64,000 nt of DNA from Afipia sp. OHSU_II-C1 (GTDB taxonomy: Bacteria; Pseudomonadota; Alphaproteobacteria; Rhizobiales; Xanthobacteraceae), in contig NZ_APJI01000019.1 in assembly GCF_000497575.1 (NCBI RefSeq), positions 1 to 64,000 on the forward strand. The letters run 5' to 3'. Below the pieces are notes generated by a model. The model ran no database searches. It saw only the letters and a program-made list of their open reading frames with translations, and was not told the DNA's origin. The position numbers and the translations under genes are program-made. This document shows positions 12,884 through 22,088 of this stretch, one piece after another; the stretch's first letter is position 1; every line of letters begins with the position of its first letter.

Positions 12884-12910
12884 AACGGCGCAGACACTGT
12901 CTGCGCCGTT
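12884..12910 (-). terminator. Hairpin between icd and the thioesterase gene
   Basis: A perfect 12-bp stem (AACGGCGCAGAC at 12884-12895 with its complement at 12899-12910) with a 3-nt loop lies 32 bp past the icd stop codon. It extends past the thioesterase start into its leader. The U-tract is weak (TTG), so it may attenuate or stabilise the icd mRNA end rather than fully terminate. Confidence 0.55.
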
Positions 12911-12942
12911 GAAGAGCGACGGATCAGGCGTCGTGCGTTGCC

Positions 12943-14157
12943 TCAGGCAGCCATCGCCTTGGTGAGGTTCTCCGCGACCTTGTCGAGGAAGCCGGTGGTC
13001 GAGAGCCACTTCTGGTCGGCGCCGACCAGCAGCGCGAGATCCTTGGTCATGAAGCCGGATTCGACGGTGGCGACGCAGACCTCTTCCAGCGTCTTGGCGA
13101 ACTTCGCCAGTTCCTCGTTGTTGTCGAGCTTGGCGCGGTGGCTAAGGCCGCGGGTCCAGGCGAAGATCGACGCGATCGAGTTGGTCGAGGTTTCCTTGCC
13201 CTTCTGGTGCTCGCGGAAGTGGCGGGTCACGGTGCCGTGGGCGGCTTCCGCTTCCATGGTCTTGCCGTCCGGCGTCAGCAGTACGGAGGTCATGAGGCCC
13301 AGCGAGCCGTAGCCCTGCGCCACGGTATCGGACTGCACGTCGCCGTCGTAGTTCTTGCACGCCCAGACATAGCCGCCCGACCATTTGAGCGCGGCCGCGA
13401 CCATGTCGTCGATCAGACGGTGCTCGTAGGTCAGGCCCTTGGCGTCGAAATCCTTCTTGAACTCGGCGTCGAACACCTCCTGGAAGATATCCTTGAAGCG
13501 GCCGTCGTACTGCTTGAGGATCGTGTTCTTGGTCGAAAGGTAGACCGGATAGCCGCGCGCCAGACCGAGGTTGAACGAGGAGCGGGCGAAGTCGCGGATG
13601 GACTCGTCCAGGTTGAACATGCCGAGGGTCACACCGGGGCCCGGAGCCTTGAACACCTCGCGCTCGATCACCTTGCCGTCGTCGCCGACGAACTTGAGAC
13701 TGATCGTGCCAGCGGTCGGGAACTTGAAGTCGGTAGCGCGGTACTGGTCGCCGAAAGCATGGCGGCCGATGATGATCGGCTTGGTCCAGCCTGGAACCAG
13801 GCGGGGAACGTTCTTGCAGATGATCGGCTCACGGAACACGACGCCGCCGAGGATGTTGCGGATGGTGCCGTTCGGCGACTTCCACATTTCCTTGAGGCCG
13901 AATTCCTTCACGCGGGCTTCGTCCGGGGTGATGGTGGCGCATTTCACGCCGACGCCATGCTTCTTGATCGCATTGGCCGCATCGATGGTGACCTGATCGT
14001 TGGTCTTGTCGCGGTATTCCATCCCAAGGTCATAGTATTCGAGGTTCACATCGAGGAACGGGTGGATGAGCTTGTCCTTGATGTACTGCCAGATGATCCG
14101 GGTCATCTCGTCGCCATCGAGTTCGACGACGGGGTTGGTCACCTTGATTTTTGCCAT
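12943..14157 (-). CDS. icd: NADP-dependent isocitrate dehydrogenase
   Basis: A 404-residue homodimeric, eukaryote-like isocitrate dehydrogenase that oxidises isocitrate to 2-oxoglutarate in the TCA cycle. The N-terminus [20 protein letters not shown], the [12 protein letters not shown] segment and the C-terminal [12 protein letters not shown] motif are typical. The start at 14157 follows the family; the frame is open to 14259 but that extension is not conserved. The upstream region carries the unusual 21-bp repeat array at 14511-14646. Confidence 0.97.
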   Translation of the reverse strand: MAKIKVTNPVVELDGDEMTRIIWQYIKDKLIHPFLDVNLEYYDLGMEYRDKTNDQVTIDAANAIKKHGVGVKCATITPDEARVKEFGLKEMWKSPNGTIRNILGGVVFREPIICKNVPRLVPGWTKPIIIGRHAFGDQYRATDFKFPTAGTISLKFVGDDGKVIEREVFKAPGPGVTLGMFNLDESIRDFARSSFNLGLARGYPVYLSTKNTILKQYDGRFKDIFQEVFDAEFKKDFDAKGLTYEHRLIDDMVAAALKWSGGYVWACKNYDGDVQSDTVAQGYGSLGLMTSVLLTPDGKTMEAEAAHGTVTRHFREHQKGKETSTNSIASIFAWTRGLSHRAKLDNNEELAKFAKTLEEVCVATVESGFMTKDLALLVGADQKWLSTTGFLDKVAENLTKAMAA

Positions 14158-14510
14158 GGGGAATCGGGCCTTAGCTTGGGGGCGGAGAGGGCGAGAGAAC
14201 CGCAACGGTTCCGTAGCGAGGCTATAGCACCCGCCTTGGCGGGCTGGAAGGCAACGCACCTGAGACTTTCTGGCATGGCGTTCCGGCGGGCAAATCCGGA
14301 GCCTGTTTCAGCCGGTGAACGTGAAGCGATCCGCGCTTTGCCGCTGTGTGCGGAAACCGTGCAGTGGCAGAACCCGTGCGCACTTCCCCGAGGCGTGGTT
14401 TTGGAGAGCCGCTGTGCGACAGGAGGCGAACCTCGCGTTTCGCGCGAGATTCAAACCATTCGGTAACCCCATTGATTTATAAGGATAATTTCGGAAACTA
14501 TGGCCGGGAC
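14158..14510. other. Leader/upstream region of icd
   Basis: About 350 bp between the icd start and the 21-bp repeat array. No gene is convincing here. It presumably contains the icd promoter and 5' leader. A 30-codon ORF with a weak ribosome-binding site begins at 14500 and runs rightward into the repeats; I treat it as unproven. Confidence 0.45.
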
Positions 14511-14646
14511 TGAATCGGTCTGTTCGGTTCTTGAATCAATTCCTTCACGGCTTGAATCAAAACCTTCAGAAGCTGATTCAAAACCTTCATAAGTTGAATC
14601 CGGATCATCAGAACCTGATTCAAGGCCCTCTCGATCCTGATTCGAA
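14511..14646. repeat. Seven-copy 21-bp tandem repeat with TGAATCA/TGATTCA cores
   Basis: Units start at 14511, 14532, 14553, 14574, 14595, 14616 and 14638; all steps are 21 bp except one of 22. Each unit begins with TGAATC or TGATTC, followed in the best copies by AAAACCTTCA. TGAATCA and TGATTCA are reverse complements, so the core is presented in both orientations at two-helical-turn spacing. The array lies between the efflux transporter gene and icd. It could be an operator array or a decayed coding minisatellite. Confidence 0.85.
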
Positions 14647-14679
14647 ATGCCAGGATTTGGGACCGCAGCCGGAGCGGCG

Positions 14680-16263
14680 CTATCGTGCTTTTGGCGTAAA
14701 CGGCCCCGGCGGGGATTTGGTAATCAGGGCGGTGACAAGCAGGCCTGCGATCGCGAAGCAGAACGTCAGCCAGAAACCGTCGACGTAGGCCAGCACGTTG
14801 GCCTCCCGCTGGACGATACCGGCCAGTGTTCCGACGCTGCGCGCGGGGGCCGTCGCTGTGCCATGGCCAGCGAAATAACCCGACATGCGGGCAATAAACT
14901 GCTCCACCTGATCAGTCGCGTGGGTGATGTGCTGACCGATCAGGTTGGAGTGGGTCTGTTCGCGCACCCGCAGCCAAGTCCCCATCAGGGCGATACCGAA
15001 TTCAGCGCCGCCAAGCCGCATGATCTGGATATAGGCCGCGAACGCCGTCGCCCGGGTCGGATCGGAGTTGGACAGCGCGATGATAATGATCGGAAACAGC
15101 GTGAATGCCTGGCCGACCGATTGCAGCAACACAATCGGGATGAAGTCGGCCAGCCGCCAAGTATTGGTGATTTGCGTTCCGAGCAATGCGGCCATCCCGA
15201 ACGTGATCAGGCCGATGATCAGGACGATTCTCACGTCATATCGCCGCAGCAGCCAGACCGAGAGGGGAAACAGCACGGCAAAGGGCAGAACGCCATAGAT
15301 CAATAGCAGCCGCCCCGTCTGTTCCGGCCGGAGCTGCGCAACGGCGGAGAGGAAATTCGGCACCAGCGATGAATTGGAGAGACCGGTCAGGGTGTAGAGC
15401 AGGATGACGACCAGCGCGAAGCCGATATTGCGCGAGAACAGCACATTGGCGTGCGCCCACGGCTCCTTCACCACGGCCTCGTTGATGAAAAACGCCACCA
15501 GCAAAAACGCGCCGCAGCCGAGCATTGCGACAACGGTTCCGGAGTTGAGCCAATCCAGCCGGTTCCCTTGATCGAGGCCGGCATAGACCATGGCGATGCC
15601 GGTCCCCAGCAACAGCATGCCGCCCCAGTCCGCGGTTTCCAGCAGCGTCCGGTTGACCGGATCGCGGGCGGCGCCGAAGTAAACCAGGATCGCCATCAGC
15701 ACGGCGATGATCGCATCCTGCCAGTAAAGCCACTGCCAGCCGATATGTTCGACATAGAGGCCGACCAGTGCCGGACCGAAGTTGAGCGCAAAGCCGACCC
15801 GCAATGCGTAAATCCCGATCGCCACAAGCCACCACTGCATCGGCAGGTTGCGGAAAATGATCATCAGCGTGGCCGGCACGAAGGTGCCGATCAGTAGGCC
15901 ATGAAGGATCGTGAGTGCCAGAAGTGTGTGGTAATCGCGGACAAATGGGAGAACCAGCGAGATCACCGCGAAGACCAGACTGGGTATGCCGAGAATGCGG
16001 CGCAGTCCGAAAACGGTGGCGAGCCAGGCCACCGCGGGCGCGATGAAAATCTGCGACGCGGTCGAGGCCGTGCTGAGCCAGGCCCCTTCGTCGTAGCTGA
16101 GCGAAAAGGCGCCCTTGAGATCGGGCAGGCCAATCGAAAACATCCGGCTGTCGATGTTCGCCATCGACGAGCCGAGCAGCACGGCGATCACGGCAAGCAG
16201 CGGATAGTGAACAGGCTGGCCGGTGGAGACCGGCCCGCTGGCGATGATTTTAGCGTCCGACAC
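14680..16263 (-). CDS. MFS drug efflux permease, DHA2/EmrB type
   Basis: A 527-residue inner-membrane protein with about 14 predicted hydrophobic helices, as in the DHA2 branch of the major facilitator superfamily. Early residues NIDSRMFSIGLPDLKGAF and the W-L-S-T-A helix match EmrB-like proton antiporters. I chose the GTG at 16263 because GGAG lies nine bases upstream; a TTG at 16293 is possible. The start overlaps the end of the adaptor gene by 14 bp, so the two are translationally linked. Together they would move lipophilic compounds across the envelope with an outer-membrane channel encoded elsewhere. Confidence 0.88.
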   Translation of the reverse strand: MSDAKIIASGPVSTGQPVHYPLLAVIAVLLGSSMANIDSRMFSIGLPDLKGAFSLSYDEGAWLSTASTASQIFIAPAVAWLATVFGLRRILGIPSLVFAVISLVLPFVRDYHTLLALTILHGLLIGTFVPATLMIIFRNLPMQWWLVAIGIYALRVGFALNFGPALVGLYVEHIGWQWLYWQDAIIAVLMAILVYFGAARDPVNRTLLETADWGGMLLLGTGIAMVYAGLDQGNRLDWLNSGTVVAMLGCGAFLLVAFFINEAVVKEPWAHANVLFSRNIGFALVVILLYTLTGLSNSSLVPNFLSAVAQLRPEQTGRLLLIYGVLPFAVLFPLSVWLLRRYDVRIVLIIGLITFGMAALLGTQITNTWRLADFIPIVLLQSVGQAFTLFPIIIIALSNSDPTRATAFAAYIQIMRLGGAEFGIALMGTWLRVREQTHSNLIGQHITHATDQVEQFIARMSGYFAGHGTATAPARSVGTLAGIVQREANVLAYVDGFWLTFCFAIAGLLVTALITKSPPGPFTPKAR

Positions 16264-17425
16264 CGGCTTTGGCTCCGGCGCTTGAGGGGGCAACCGTGCC
16301 TTCGGTGTTGATCCGCGTCACGGCCGACATGCCCGGCAGCAGACGGTCGAGCAGGGGCTGGCCCTTGTCGAACTCGATCCGGACGGGAATTCGTTGCACC
16401 ACCTTGGTGAAATTCCCCGTAGCGTTGTCGGGGGGCAGCAACGCGAACTGCGAACCGCTCGCCGGGGAGATGCGCGCGACCTGCCCGCGCAGCGTTTCGT
16501 CCGGGAAGGTATCGATGGTGATCTCCACCGGCTGTCCGGGCTTTACGCGGGTCAGCTGCGTCTCCTTGTAGTTCGCAATGACATAGACATTTGGCAGCGG
16601 CACCACGTTGAACAGGTTGCTGCCGACGTTGACGTAGTCGCCCGGCTGAACCTGCCGTGCCCCGACCACGCCGTCGAACGGTGCCACGATCCGGGTGTAG
16701 CCGAGCTTGAGCTTTGCGGCCTTCAGCGCGGCCTGAGCGGCGAGCACATCGGCGGCGCGCTGCTTTTTCGTTCCGGCGAGAACTTCGAGCTGATGCTTTT
16801 GCGCGGCGATGACAGCGCGGCTGGCCCGCACGTCGGCGTCCGCCTTGGCAAGGGAAGCGGTCGCCTGTTCCAGCCGCTGGCGCGTGCCGGATGAACTCTG
16901 GGTCAGCGATTGCTGACGTTCGAGTTCCTGCTGCGCCTCGACCTGAAGGGCTTCGGCGGAAGCGCGCTGCGCTTCGGATTGTGCGATGGTAGCGTATTGC
17001 AACTCGACCTGATTGGCGAGGTTGTCGAGCGCGGCCTGCGCTCCGGCGACCGAGGCCTCCGCCTGCGCGACCTGCGCTTCGTAGTCCGCCGGATCGATCT
17101 CGACGAGCAGATCGCCAGCCTTGACGTGCTGATAATCGCTCGCGGCGACCTTGATCACTTCGCCGGCGACGCGGCTGCTGAGCTGCGTCGTCTCGGCGCG
17201 AACATAGGCGTCGTTCGTGGTCTGGATCACGGCACTGCCGATCCACGCGTCCCAGCGCAGTGTCGCCAGCACCACGAAAACCGCTGCCGCAATCAGGCAC
17301 GCGACTGGAATCGCCAGCCGGCGCACCGTAGCACTTGCATGCGACGGCTCCAGAGCCGTGCTGGATGTCGCCGGAGCCTGCTGTGGGGCAGGGCCGCCAG
17401 CGGAGGCATTATCTGTCTGAGTCAT
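16250..17425 (-). CDS. HlyD-family efflux periplasmic adaptor, EmrA type
   Basis: A 391-residue membrane-fusion protein. It has one N-terminal anchor helix (PVACLIAAAVFVVLATLRW, near residues 38-57), then the barrel-sandwich motif with NDAYVRAETTQLSSRVAGEV, a long coiled-coil hairpin (about residues 115-210), and the return strand region VAPFDGVVGARQVQPGDYV. It bridges the EmrB-type permease to an outer-membrane channel. It is the first gene of a two-gene operon; no regulator is adjacent. Confidence 0.9.
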   Translation of the reverse strand: MTQTDNASAGGPAPQQAPATSSTALEPSHASATVRRLAIPVACLIAAAVFVVLATLRWDAWIGSAVIQTTNDAYVRAETTQLSSRVAGEVIKVAASDYQHVKAGDLLVEIDPADYEAQVAQAEASVAGAQAALDNLANQVELQYATIAQSEAQRASAEALQVEAQQELERQQSLTQSSSGTRQRLEQATASLAKADADVRASRAVIAAQKHQLEVLAGTKKQRAADVLAAQAALKAAKLKLGYTRIVAPFDGVVGARQVQPGDYVNVGSNLFNVVPLPNVYVIANYKETQLTRVKPGQPVEITIDTFPDETLRGQVARISPASGSQFALLPPDNATGNFTKVVQRIPVRIEFDKGQPLLDRLLPGMSAVTRINTEGTVAPSSAGAKAGVGR

Positions 17426-17615
17426 GGGTCACCATCAGCATCACGCTACTCCAAGCGGCGGAGAAAATTCAGAGCGAAACTTGTAATTTTCAGCATGGCC
17501 CTGTTGCACCTGATTGCCGAGAAATTTGCCGAACGTCCATTATCCCGAAAAATATCTTGACCTGTGCGCCGCCAACTGCGTTACGGCAGGGCGCAGCGCA
17601 AACCAAAGCAGGATC

Positions 17616-18809
17616 ATGACCGGTTCAGGCACCGACAAAACCAAGACGCGAAAGGAATTGGCCGGACCCGTGGTGGTTCTGGTCGAACCGCAGCTTGGCG
17701 AGAACATCGGCATGTGTGCGCGCGCCATGGGCAATTTCGGCCTGACGCGGCTGCGCATCGTCAATCCGCGCGACGGCTGGCCCAACATGGCCGCCCAGCG
17801 CGCCGCCGCGGGCGCCGATCACATTCTTGATAAAGTCGAACTGTTCGACACTGTGGAAGCTGCGGTCGCCGATTGTTCGCTGCTGTTCGCGACCACGGCG
17901 CGGGCGCACGATCAGGCCAAGCCGGTCGTCGGTCCCGAGGAGGCCGCCCGCCAGATCGTCGGCGAAACCGCGGCGAGCGGCACGGCCGCGATCATGTTCG
18001 GGCGCGAGCGTTACGGTTTACAGAACGACGAGGTCGCGCTCGCCAACCGCATCATCACGTTTCCCGTCAATCCGGGGTTCGCCTCGCTGAACCTGGCGCA
18101 GGCCGTGCTGCTGATGGGCTATGAATGGTTCAAGCTCGCCACATCGAATGCGCTGCCGTTCGCGATGCCCGAACGTTCGGAGCGGGCGTCGAACCATCAG
18201 ATGCAGGCGTTCTTCGACAACCTCGTGAGCGAACTCGACAAGGTGGAATTCCTCCGCCCGCCGGAAAAGCGGGACACCATGCTTGTGAACATGCGCAACA
18301 TTTTCACCCGCATGGAGCCGACCAAGCAGGACATGCACACGTTGCACGGCGTGATCATGGCCATCGCGGAGGGCAGGAAGGGGCCTGCAAAAGGCGGGAT
18401 TCTCGACGGCAACGAAGCGACGCGGCTCCGTGCCTTGCTGGCCGAACAGTCCGATGGCCGCACACCATCCGAAAGCGGCGGCACGGTAAGGGGGCTGGCG
18501 CGGCTGCTGCGGCGTAATCCGACCGACGCGGAGCGTATTCTCTGGCAGGCGCTGAGGACGGACCGCCGTTTCGCATCTCACTTCAAGCGGCAGACGCCGG
18601 TGGGGCGTCACATTCCGGATTTTGTGTCGTTCACGAAGCGGCTGGCGATCGAACTCGTCAACGCCAATGAGACCGATGTGATCGAACGGGATCGCGCGGC
18701 GCGGCGCGAATGGCTGGAGGCGCGGGGGTATCGCGTTTGCCTGATCAATGCGGCGGACGTGGAAGCCGATCTCGCCGCGCAACTCGACCGGCTGGCCGCA
18801 ACCGCCTAG
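17616..18809 (+). CDS. trmJ: TrmJ-type tRNA 2'-O-methyltransferase fused to DUF559
   Basis: Residues 1 to about 255 form a SPOUT/SpoU methyltransferase: VVLVEPQLGENIGMCARAMG at the start and IMFGRERYGLQNDEVALAN in the knot region match TrmJ, which methylates position 32 of tRNAs. After a short linker, residues about 285-397 form a DUF559 (Vsr-like) domain beginning RLLRRNPTDAERILWQALR. Its usual E-x-D-G-x-Q-H core is changed to ELVNANET, so nuclease activity is doubtful. The start at 17616 follows the family and has an AGGA site; the frame opens at 17514. Confidence 0.87.
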   Translation: MTGSGTDKTKTRKELAGPVVVLVEPQLGENIGMCARAMGNFGLTRLRIVNPRDGWPNMAAQRAAAGADHILDKVELFDTVEAAVADCSLLFATTARAHDQAKPVVGPEEAARQIVGETAASGTAAIMFGRERYGLQNDEVALANRIITFPVNPGFASLNLAQAVLLMGYEWFKLATSNALPFAMPERSERASNHQMQAFFDNLVSELDKVEFLRPPEKRDTMLVNMRNIFTRMEPTKQDMHTLHGVIMAIAEGRKGPAKGGILDGNEATRLRALLAEQSDGRTPSESGGTVRGLARLLRRNPTDAERILWQALRTDRRFASHFKRQTPVGRHIPDFVSFTKRLAIELVNANETDVIERDRAARREWLEARGYRVCLINAADVEADLAAQLDRLAATA

Positions 18810-18918
18810 TCCTTCGCTACCGCAGTACCGATTTTTCTTCTTTGATGGGATGAAAGCGCGTTACCAAGGGTTGCTACAAAAACGCGTAACCAAAAAACCA
18901 TCAAAGGGAGGCTTCCAT

Positions 18919-19410
18919 ATGCGTTCACTCGGTCTTGCAGCCTTGACGACGGCTGCAATCGTTATCGCCGGTCCGGCTCACGCGCAGGCGCCGCAGGTTG
19001 AAAAGAACGTGTCGATGACGATGGCCATCGCCATCATCCAGGGCACCATCGAGCAGTGCACCAAGGACGGCTACAAGGTGTCTGTCACGGTCGTCGACAA
19101 GGCCGGCAACGTCGCGGCTCAGGTTCGGGGCGACGGCACCAATCCCCACACCATGGAGTTCAGCCGCCTGAAGGCCTACACCTCGCGCACGCGCGGCCAG
19201 ACCTCGCTGGAGTTCATGAAGCTGACAGACAAGCCGGAAACGGCTTACCTCAAGCAGATTCCGGGCGTGGTGGCTGTCGGCGGCGCAGCCCCCATCAAGG
19301 TCGGCAACGAGGTCATCGGTGCGGTCGGCGCATCGGGTGCACCGGGTGGCGAAAAGGACGAAGTCTGCGTCCTGGCCGGCATCGCGAAGGTTCAGGACTC
19401 GCTGAAGTAA
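18919..19410 (+). CDS. Secreted GlcG/HbpS-family (DUF336) protein
   Basis: A 163-residue protein with a Sec signal peptide (residues 1 to about 23, cleaved after AHA) and a single GlcG/HbpS domain. The pattern KVSVTVVDKAGNVAAQVRGD followed by HTMEFSRLKAYTSRT is characteristic. HbpS relatives bind haem or cobalamin-type ligands; the ligand here is unknown. The start at 18919 has an excellent GGGAGG ribosome-binding site and begins the signal peptide. It is monocistronic with a strong terminator after it. Confidence 0.85.
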   Translation: MRSLGLAALTTAAIVIAGPAHAQAPQVEKNVSMTMAIAIIQGTIEQCTKDGYKVSVTVVDKAGNVAAQVRGDGTNPHTMEFSRLKAYTSRTRGQTSLEFMKLTDKPETAYLKQIPGVVAVGGAAPIKVGNEVIGAVGASGAPGGEKDEVCVLAGIAKVQDSLK

Positions 19411-19428
19411 ATCATTCCGGCAAGCAAA

Positions 19429-19459
19429 ACGCCGCGCGAGCCGATCGCGCGGCGTCTTT
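19429..19459 (+). terminator. Intrinsic terminator after the GlcG/HbpS-like gene
   Basis: A perfect 11-bp stem (19429-19439 with 19445-19455), 5-nt loop, followed by CTTT. It is GC-rich (GCCGCGCGA arm) and sits between convergent genes, so it may serve both strands. Confidence 0.85.
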
Positions 19460-19479
19460 CGTTCAATGGGGTGGAATTA

Positions 19480-19794
19480 CTACCCGGCCTTGATCTGGGC
19501 GACGGCGACGGCCATCAGTTCGTCCATCTTCTTGCGAACGTCGGCTTCCGACACGCCCTTGCTGGCCAGGTCGGCGGCCACCTTGCGCAGGACGTCGGTA
19601 TCGCCGGCTTCCTCGAAATCGGCCGCGACAACCTCCGTGGAGTAGGCCACGGCGTCATCACCGGTTTTGCCCAGTTTTTCGGCGGCCCAGAGACCCAGCA
19701 ACTTGTTCCGGCGGGCCTCCGCCTTGAACTTCGTTTCCTGGTCGAGGGCGAATTTCTTCTCGAAACCTTCCTCGCGCTTGTCGAAAGTGGACAT
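19480..19794 (-). CDS. F1-ATPase zeta subunit (DUF1476)
   Basis: A 104-residue member of DUF1476, the alphaproteobacterial zeta inhibitor of F1FO-ATP synthase. The N-terminus MSTFDKREEGFEKKFALDQE is the conserved inhibitory segment that inserts into F1 and blocks ATP hydrolysis. The rest is a four-helix bundle with the typical LLGLWAAEKLG motif. The start at 19794 matches the family; the upstream open frame to 19959 is not conserved. It stands alone, away from the atp operon, as is usual. Confidence 0.92.
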   Translation of the reverse strand: MSTFDKREEGFEKKFALDQETKFKAEARRNKLLGLWAAEKLGKTGDDAVAYSTEVVAADFEEAGDTDVLRKVAADLASKGVSEADVRKKMDELMAVAVAQIKAG

Positions 19795-20144
19795 ATATCT
19801 GTTCCGTAAAGCTGAATTGGTCATGCCGGGATGTCGGCGGGACCCTGCATATAGGAGGTCCGACCCCGGCAAGGCAACGTCCCAGAGGTCGCAGGAGGTG
19901 GCGATTGCGGGCGAAATACGCCGAAACGGGAATTCTTGAGGATTTCCAGCGCAAAACACCGCTTACTTTTGCGGGAATACGCGCTGCGTTGCGTTGTATC
20001 GGCGGGTTCAATCGGGTACGTTGCCGATGAGTCCGGTTCGCGGTTTGTTTCACGATTCCGGACTTCACGGCAGCTCCGCCGTGGGTCGCGTAAATCACCC
20101 GGAGCACCCCATTCATGGACTTCAACAGAACACGGTACATCCCT
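19795..20144. other. Promoter region between the zeta subunit gene and purC
   Basis: About 350 bp with no convincing gene. It holds the divergent promoters of the zeta subunit (leftward) and of purC-purS-purQ (rightward). An ATG at 20115 in frame with purC has a GGAG ribosome-binding site ten bases upstream and could extend PurC by ten residues. Confidence 0.5.
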
Positions 20145-20912
20145 ATGAGCCGTCGGCGTCGCATTTATGAAGGCAAGGGCAAGACCCTTTACGAAGGGCC
20201 TGAGCCTGGAACCCTGATTCAGCATTTCAAGGACGACGCCACCGCGTTCAATGCCAAGAAACACCAGATCATTGAGGGCAAGGGCGTCCTCAACAACCGG
20301 ATCTCGGAGTATGTCTTCCAGCATCTGAACGACATCGGCGTGCCGACGCATTTCATCAAGCGCCTCAATATGCGCGAGCAGTTGATCCGCGAGGTCGAGA
20401 TCGTGCCGCTGGAAGTCGTCGTGCGCAACGTCGCCGCCGGTTCGCTGTCGCAGCGCCTCGGCATCGAGGAAGGCACGCAGCTCCCGCGTTCGATCATCGA
20501 GTTCTATTACAAGAACGACCAGCTCGGCGACCCGATGGTCTCCGAGGAGCACATCACCGCGTTCGGCTGGGCCACGCCGCAGGAGATCGACGACATGATG
20601 GCGCTTGCCATTCGTGTGAACGACTTCCTGACCGGGCTGTTCCTCGGCGTCGGCATCCGTCTTGTGGACTTCAAGATGGAATGCGGACGGCTGTTCGAGA
20701 ACGACATGATGCGCATCATCGTCGCTGATGAAATCTCGCCGGACTCATGCCGGCTGTGGGACATCAAGTCGAACGAGAAGATGGACAAGGACCGCTTCCG
20801 CCGCGATCTCGGTGGGCTGCTCGAGGCCTATACCGAAGTCGCCAAGCGTCTCGGCATCCTGATCGAGAACGATCGTCCTGCGGGCTCCGGCCCGGTGCTT
20901 GTGAAGAGCTGA
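20145..20912 (+). CDS. purC: Phosphoribosylaminoimidazole-succinocarboxamide synthase
   Basis: A 255-residue SAICAR synthetase joining aspartate to CAIR in purine synthesis. The N-terminus [20 protein letters not shown], the ATP-binding [11 protein letters not shown] segment and the [14 protein letters not shown] motif are all present. I set the start at 20145 from family N-termini, though the ATG at 20115 has a better ribosome-binding site. It is the first gene of purC-purS-purQ; purS follows after 5 bp. Confidence 0.95.
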   Translation: MSRRRRIYEGKGKTLYEGPEPGTLIQHFKDDATAFNAKKHQIIEGKGVLNNRISEYVFQHLNDIGVPTHFIKRLNMREQLIREVEIVPLEVVVRNVAAGSLSQRLGIEEGTQLPRSIIEFYYKNDQLGDPMVSEEHITAFGWATPQEIDDMMALAIRVNDFLTGLFLGVGIRLVDFKMECGRLFENDMMRIIVADEISPDSCRLWDIKSNEKMDKDRFRRDLGGLLEAYTEVAKRLGILIENDRPAGSGPVLVKS

Positions 20913-20917
20913 ATTCG

Positions 20918-21160
20918 ATGAAGGCGCGCGTCACCGTCACATTGAAGAACGGCATTCTCGATCCGCAGGGCAAGGCCATCGAAGGAGCGCTGAAATCGCT
21001 CGGCGTCGATGGCATTGCCAGCGTGCGGCAGGGCAAGGTGTTCGACATCGAAGTCGCGGGCGCGGACAAGGCGAAAGCCGAAGCCGCGCTCAAGGAAGCC
21101 GCTGACAAGCTGCTGGCGAATACGGTGATCGAAAATTACCGCGTCGAGGTTCTGGGTTAG
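20918..21160 (+). CDS. purS: FGAM synthase subunit PurS
   Basis: An 80-residue PurS, the small dimeric subunit that bridges PurQ and small PurL in the three-part formylglycinamidine synthase. The pattern KARVTVTLKNGILDPQGKAI and the C-terminal NTVIENYRVEVLG are typical. The ATG at 20918 lies 5 bp after purC, so translation is probably coupled. Confidence 0.95.
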   Translation: MKARVTVTLKNGILDPQGKAIEGALKSLGVDGIASVRQGKVFDIEVAGADKAKAEAALKEAADKLLANTVIENYRVEVLG

Positions 21161-21172
21161 GCCAAGCGACCG

Positions 21173-21874
21173 ATGAAATCAGCCGTTCTCGTCTTCCCCG
21201 GCATCAATCGCGAACGCGACATGGCGCGTGCGCTCAAGCTCGCGTCCGGCAATGACGCGGCCATGGTCTGGCACGCCGACACTGCCTTGCCGAAGGGCAC
21301 GGATCTCGTCGTGGTGCCCGGTGGGTTTTCCTATGGCGACTATCTGCGCTGCGGGGCGATTGCCGCGCGCGCGCCGATTATGGACGCGGTGCGTGCCCAT
21401 GCGGCGAATGGCGGCCTCGTGCTCGGCGTCTGTAACGGGTTTCAGATTCTCTGCGAGTCGGGCCTGCTGCCCGGCGTGCTGATGCGCAATGCGCAGCTCA
21501 AGTTCATCTGCCGCGATGTGCATCTGCGCGTCGAGCGCTCCGATACGCCATTCACGCGCGGCTACAATGCCGGTCAGGTGATCCGCGTGCCCGTGGCGCA
21601 TGGCGAGGGCAACTACGCCGCGGACGAAGACACCATTCGGCGTCTCGAAGGCGAGGGCCGGGTGCTCTATCGCTATTGCAGCGCTTCAGGCGAAGTCGGC
21701 GACACGCACAACATCAACGGCGCGGCGGCATCCATCGCGGGCATTGTCAGCGACAAGGGCAACGTGCTCGGCATGATGCCGCACCCGGAAAACCACGTCG
21801 AAGACATCATGGGGAACACCGACGGACGCGGGCTGTTTGCAGGCCTCGTGGCGCATCTGGAAAGCGCGGCCTAA
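21173..21874 (+). CDS. purQ: FGAM synthase glutaminase subunit PurQ
   Basis: A 233-residue class I glutamine amidotransferase supplying ammonia to PurL. The nucleophile elbow is GVCNGFQIL (Cys near residue 87), and the His-Glu partners are in the C-terminal [10 protein letters not shown] motif. The length is standard for the PurSQL type. Its TAA stop overlaps the next ATG (TAATG). Confidence 0.96.
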   Translation: MKSAVLVFPGINRERDMARALKLASGNDAAMVWHADTALPKGTDLVVVPGGFSYGDYLRCGAIAARAPIMDAVRAHAANGGLVLGVCNGFQILCESGLLPGVLMRNAQLKFICRDVHLRVERSDTPFTRGYNAGQVIRVPVAHGEGNYAADEDTIRRLEGEGRVLYRYCSASGEVGDTHNINGAAASIAGIVSDKGNVLGMMPHPENHVEDIMGNTDGRGLFAGLVAHLESAA

Positions 21875-22068
21875 TGTCTCCAGCCCGGCGCTCGCTGTCT
21901 CTGATTTGCGCCTTAGCGCTTTTCATCGGCGGTGTGTTTTTGGTTGGGTACCATTTCCTCTATTCACCCGTAGTCTATGGAAAGATATTGATGGGCGGAG
22001 GGTTAATGATTGGCTTAGGTAGCTGGTGGCTTTACGCCGATTTTATTGACGCGAAGCCCAATTCGTAA
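21874..22068 (+). CDS. Small two-helix membrane protein, 64 aa
   Basis: A 64-residue protein with two hydrophobic helices (about residues 9-30, LICALALFIGGVFLVGYHF, and 38-56, ILMGGGLMIGLGSWWLYADF) joined by a short Tyr-rich turn. Its ATG overlaps the purQ stop in TAATG, which implies translational coupling to purine synthesis. A strong terminator follows. I do not recognise the family and see no catalytic residues. Its role could simply be hitchhiking on the operon. Confidence 0.65.
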   Translation: MSPARRSLSLICALALFIGGVFLVGYHFLYSPVVYGKILMGGGLMIGLGSWWLYADFIDAKPNS

Positions 22069-22088
22069 ATCTGACTACAAAAAGAAAA

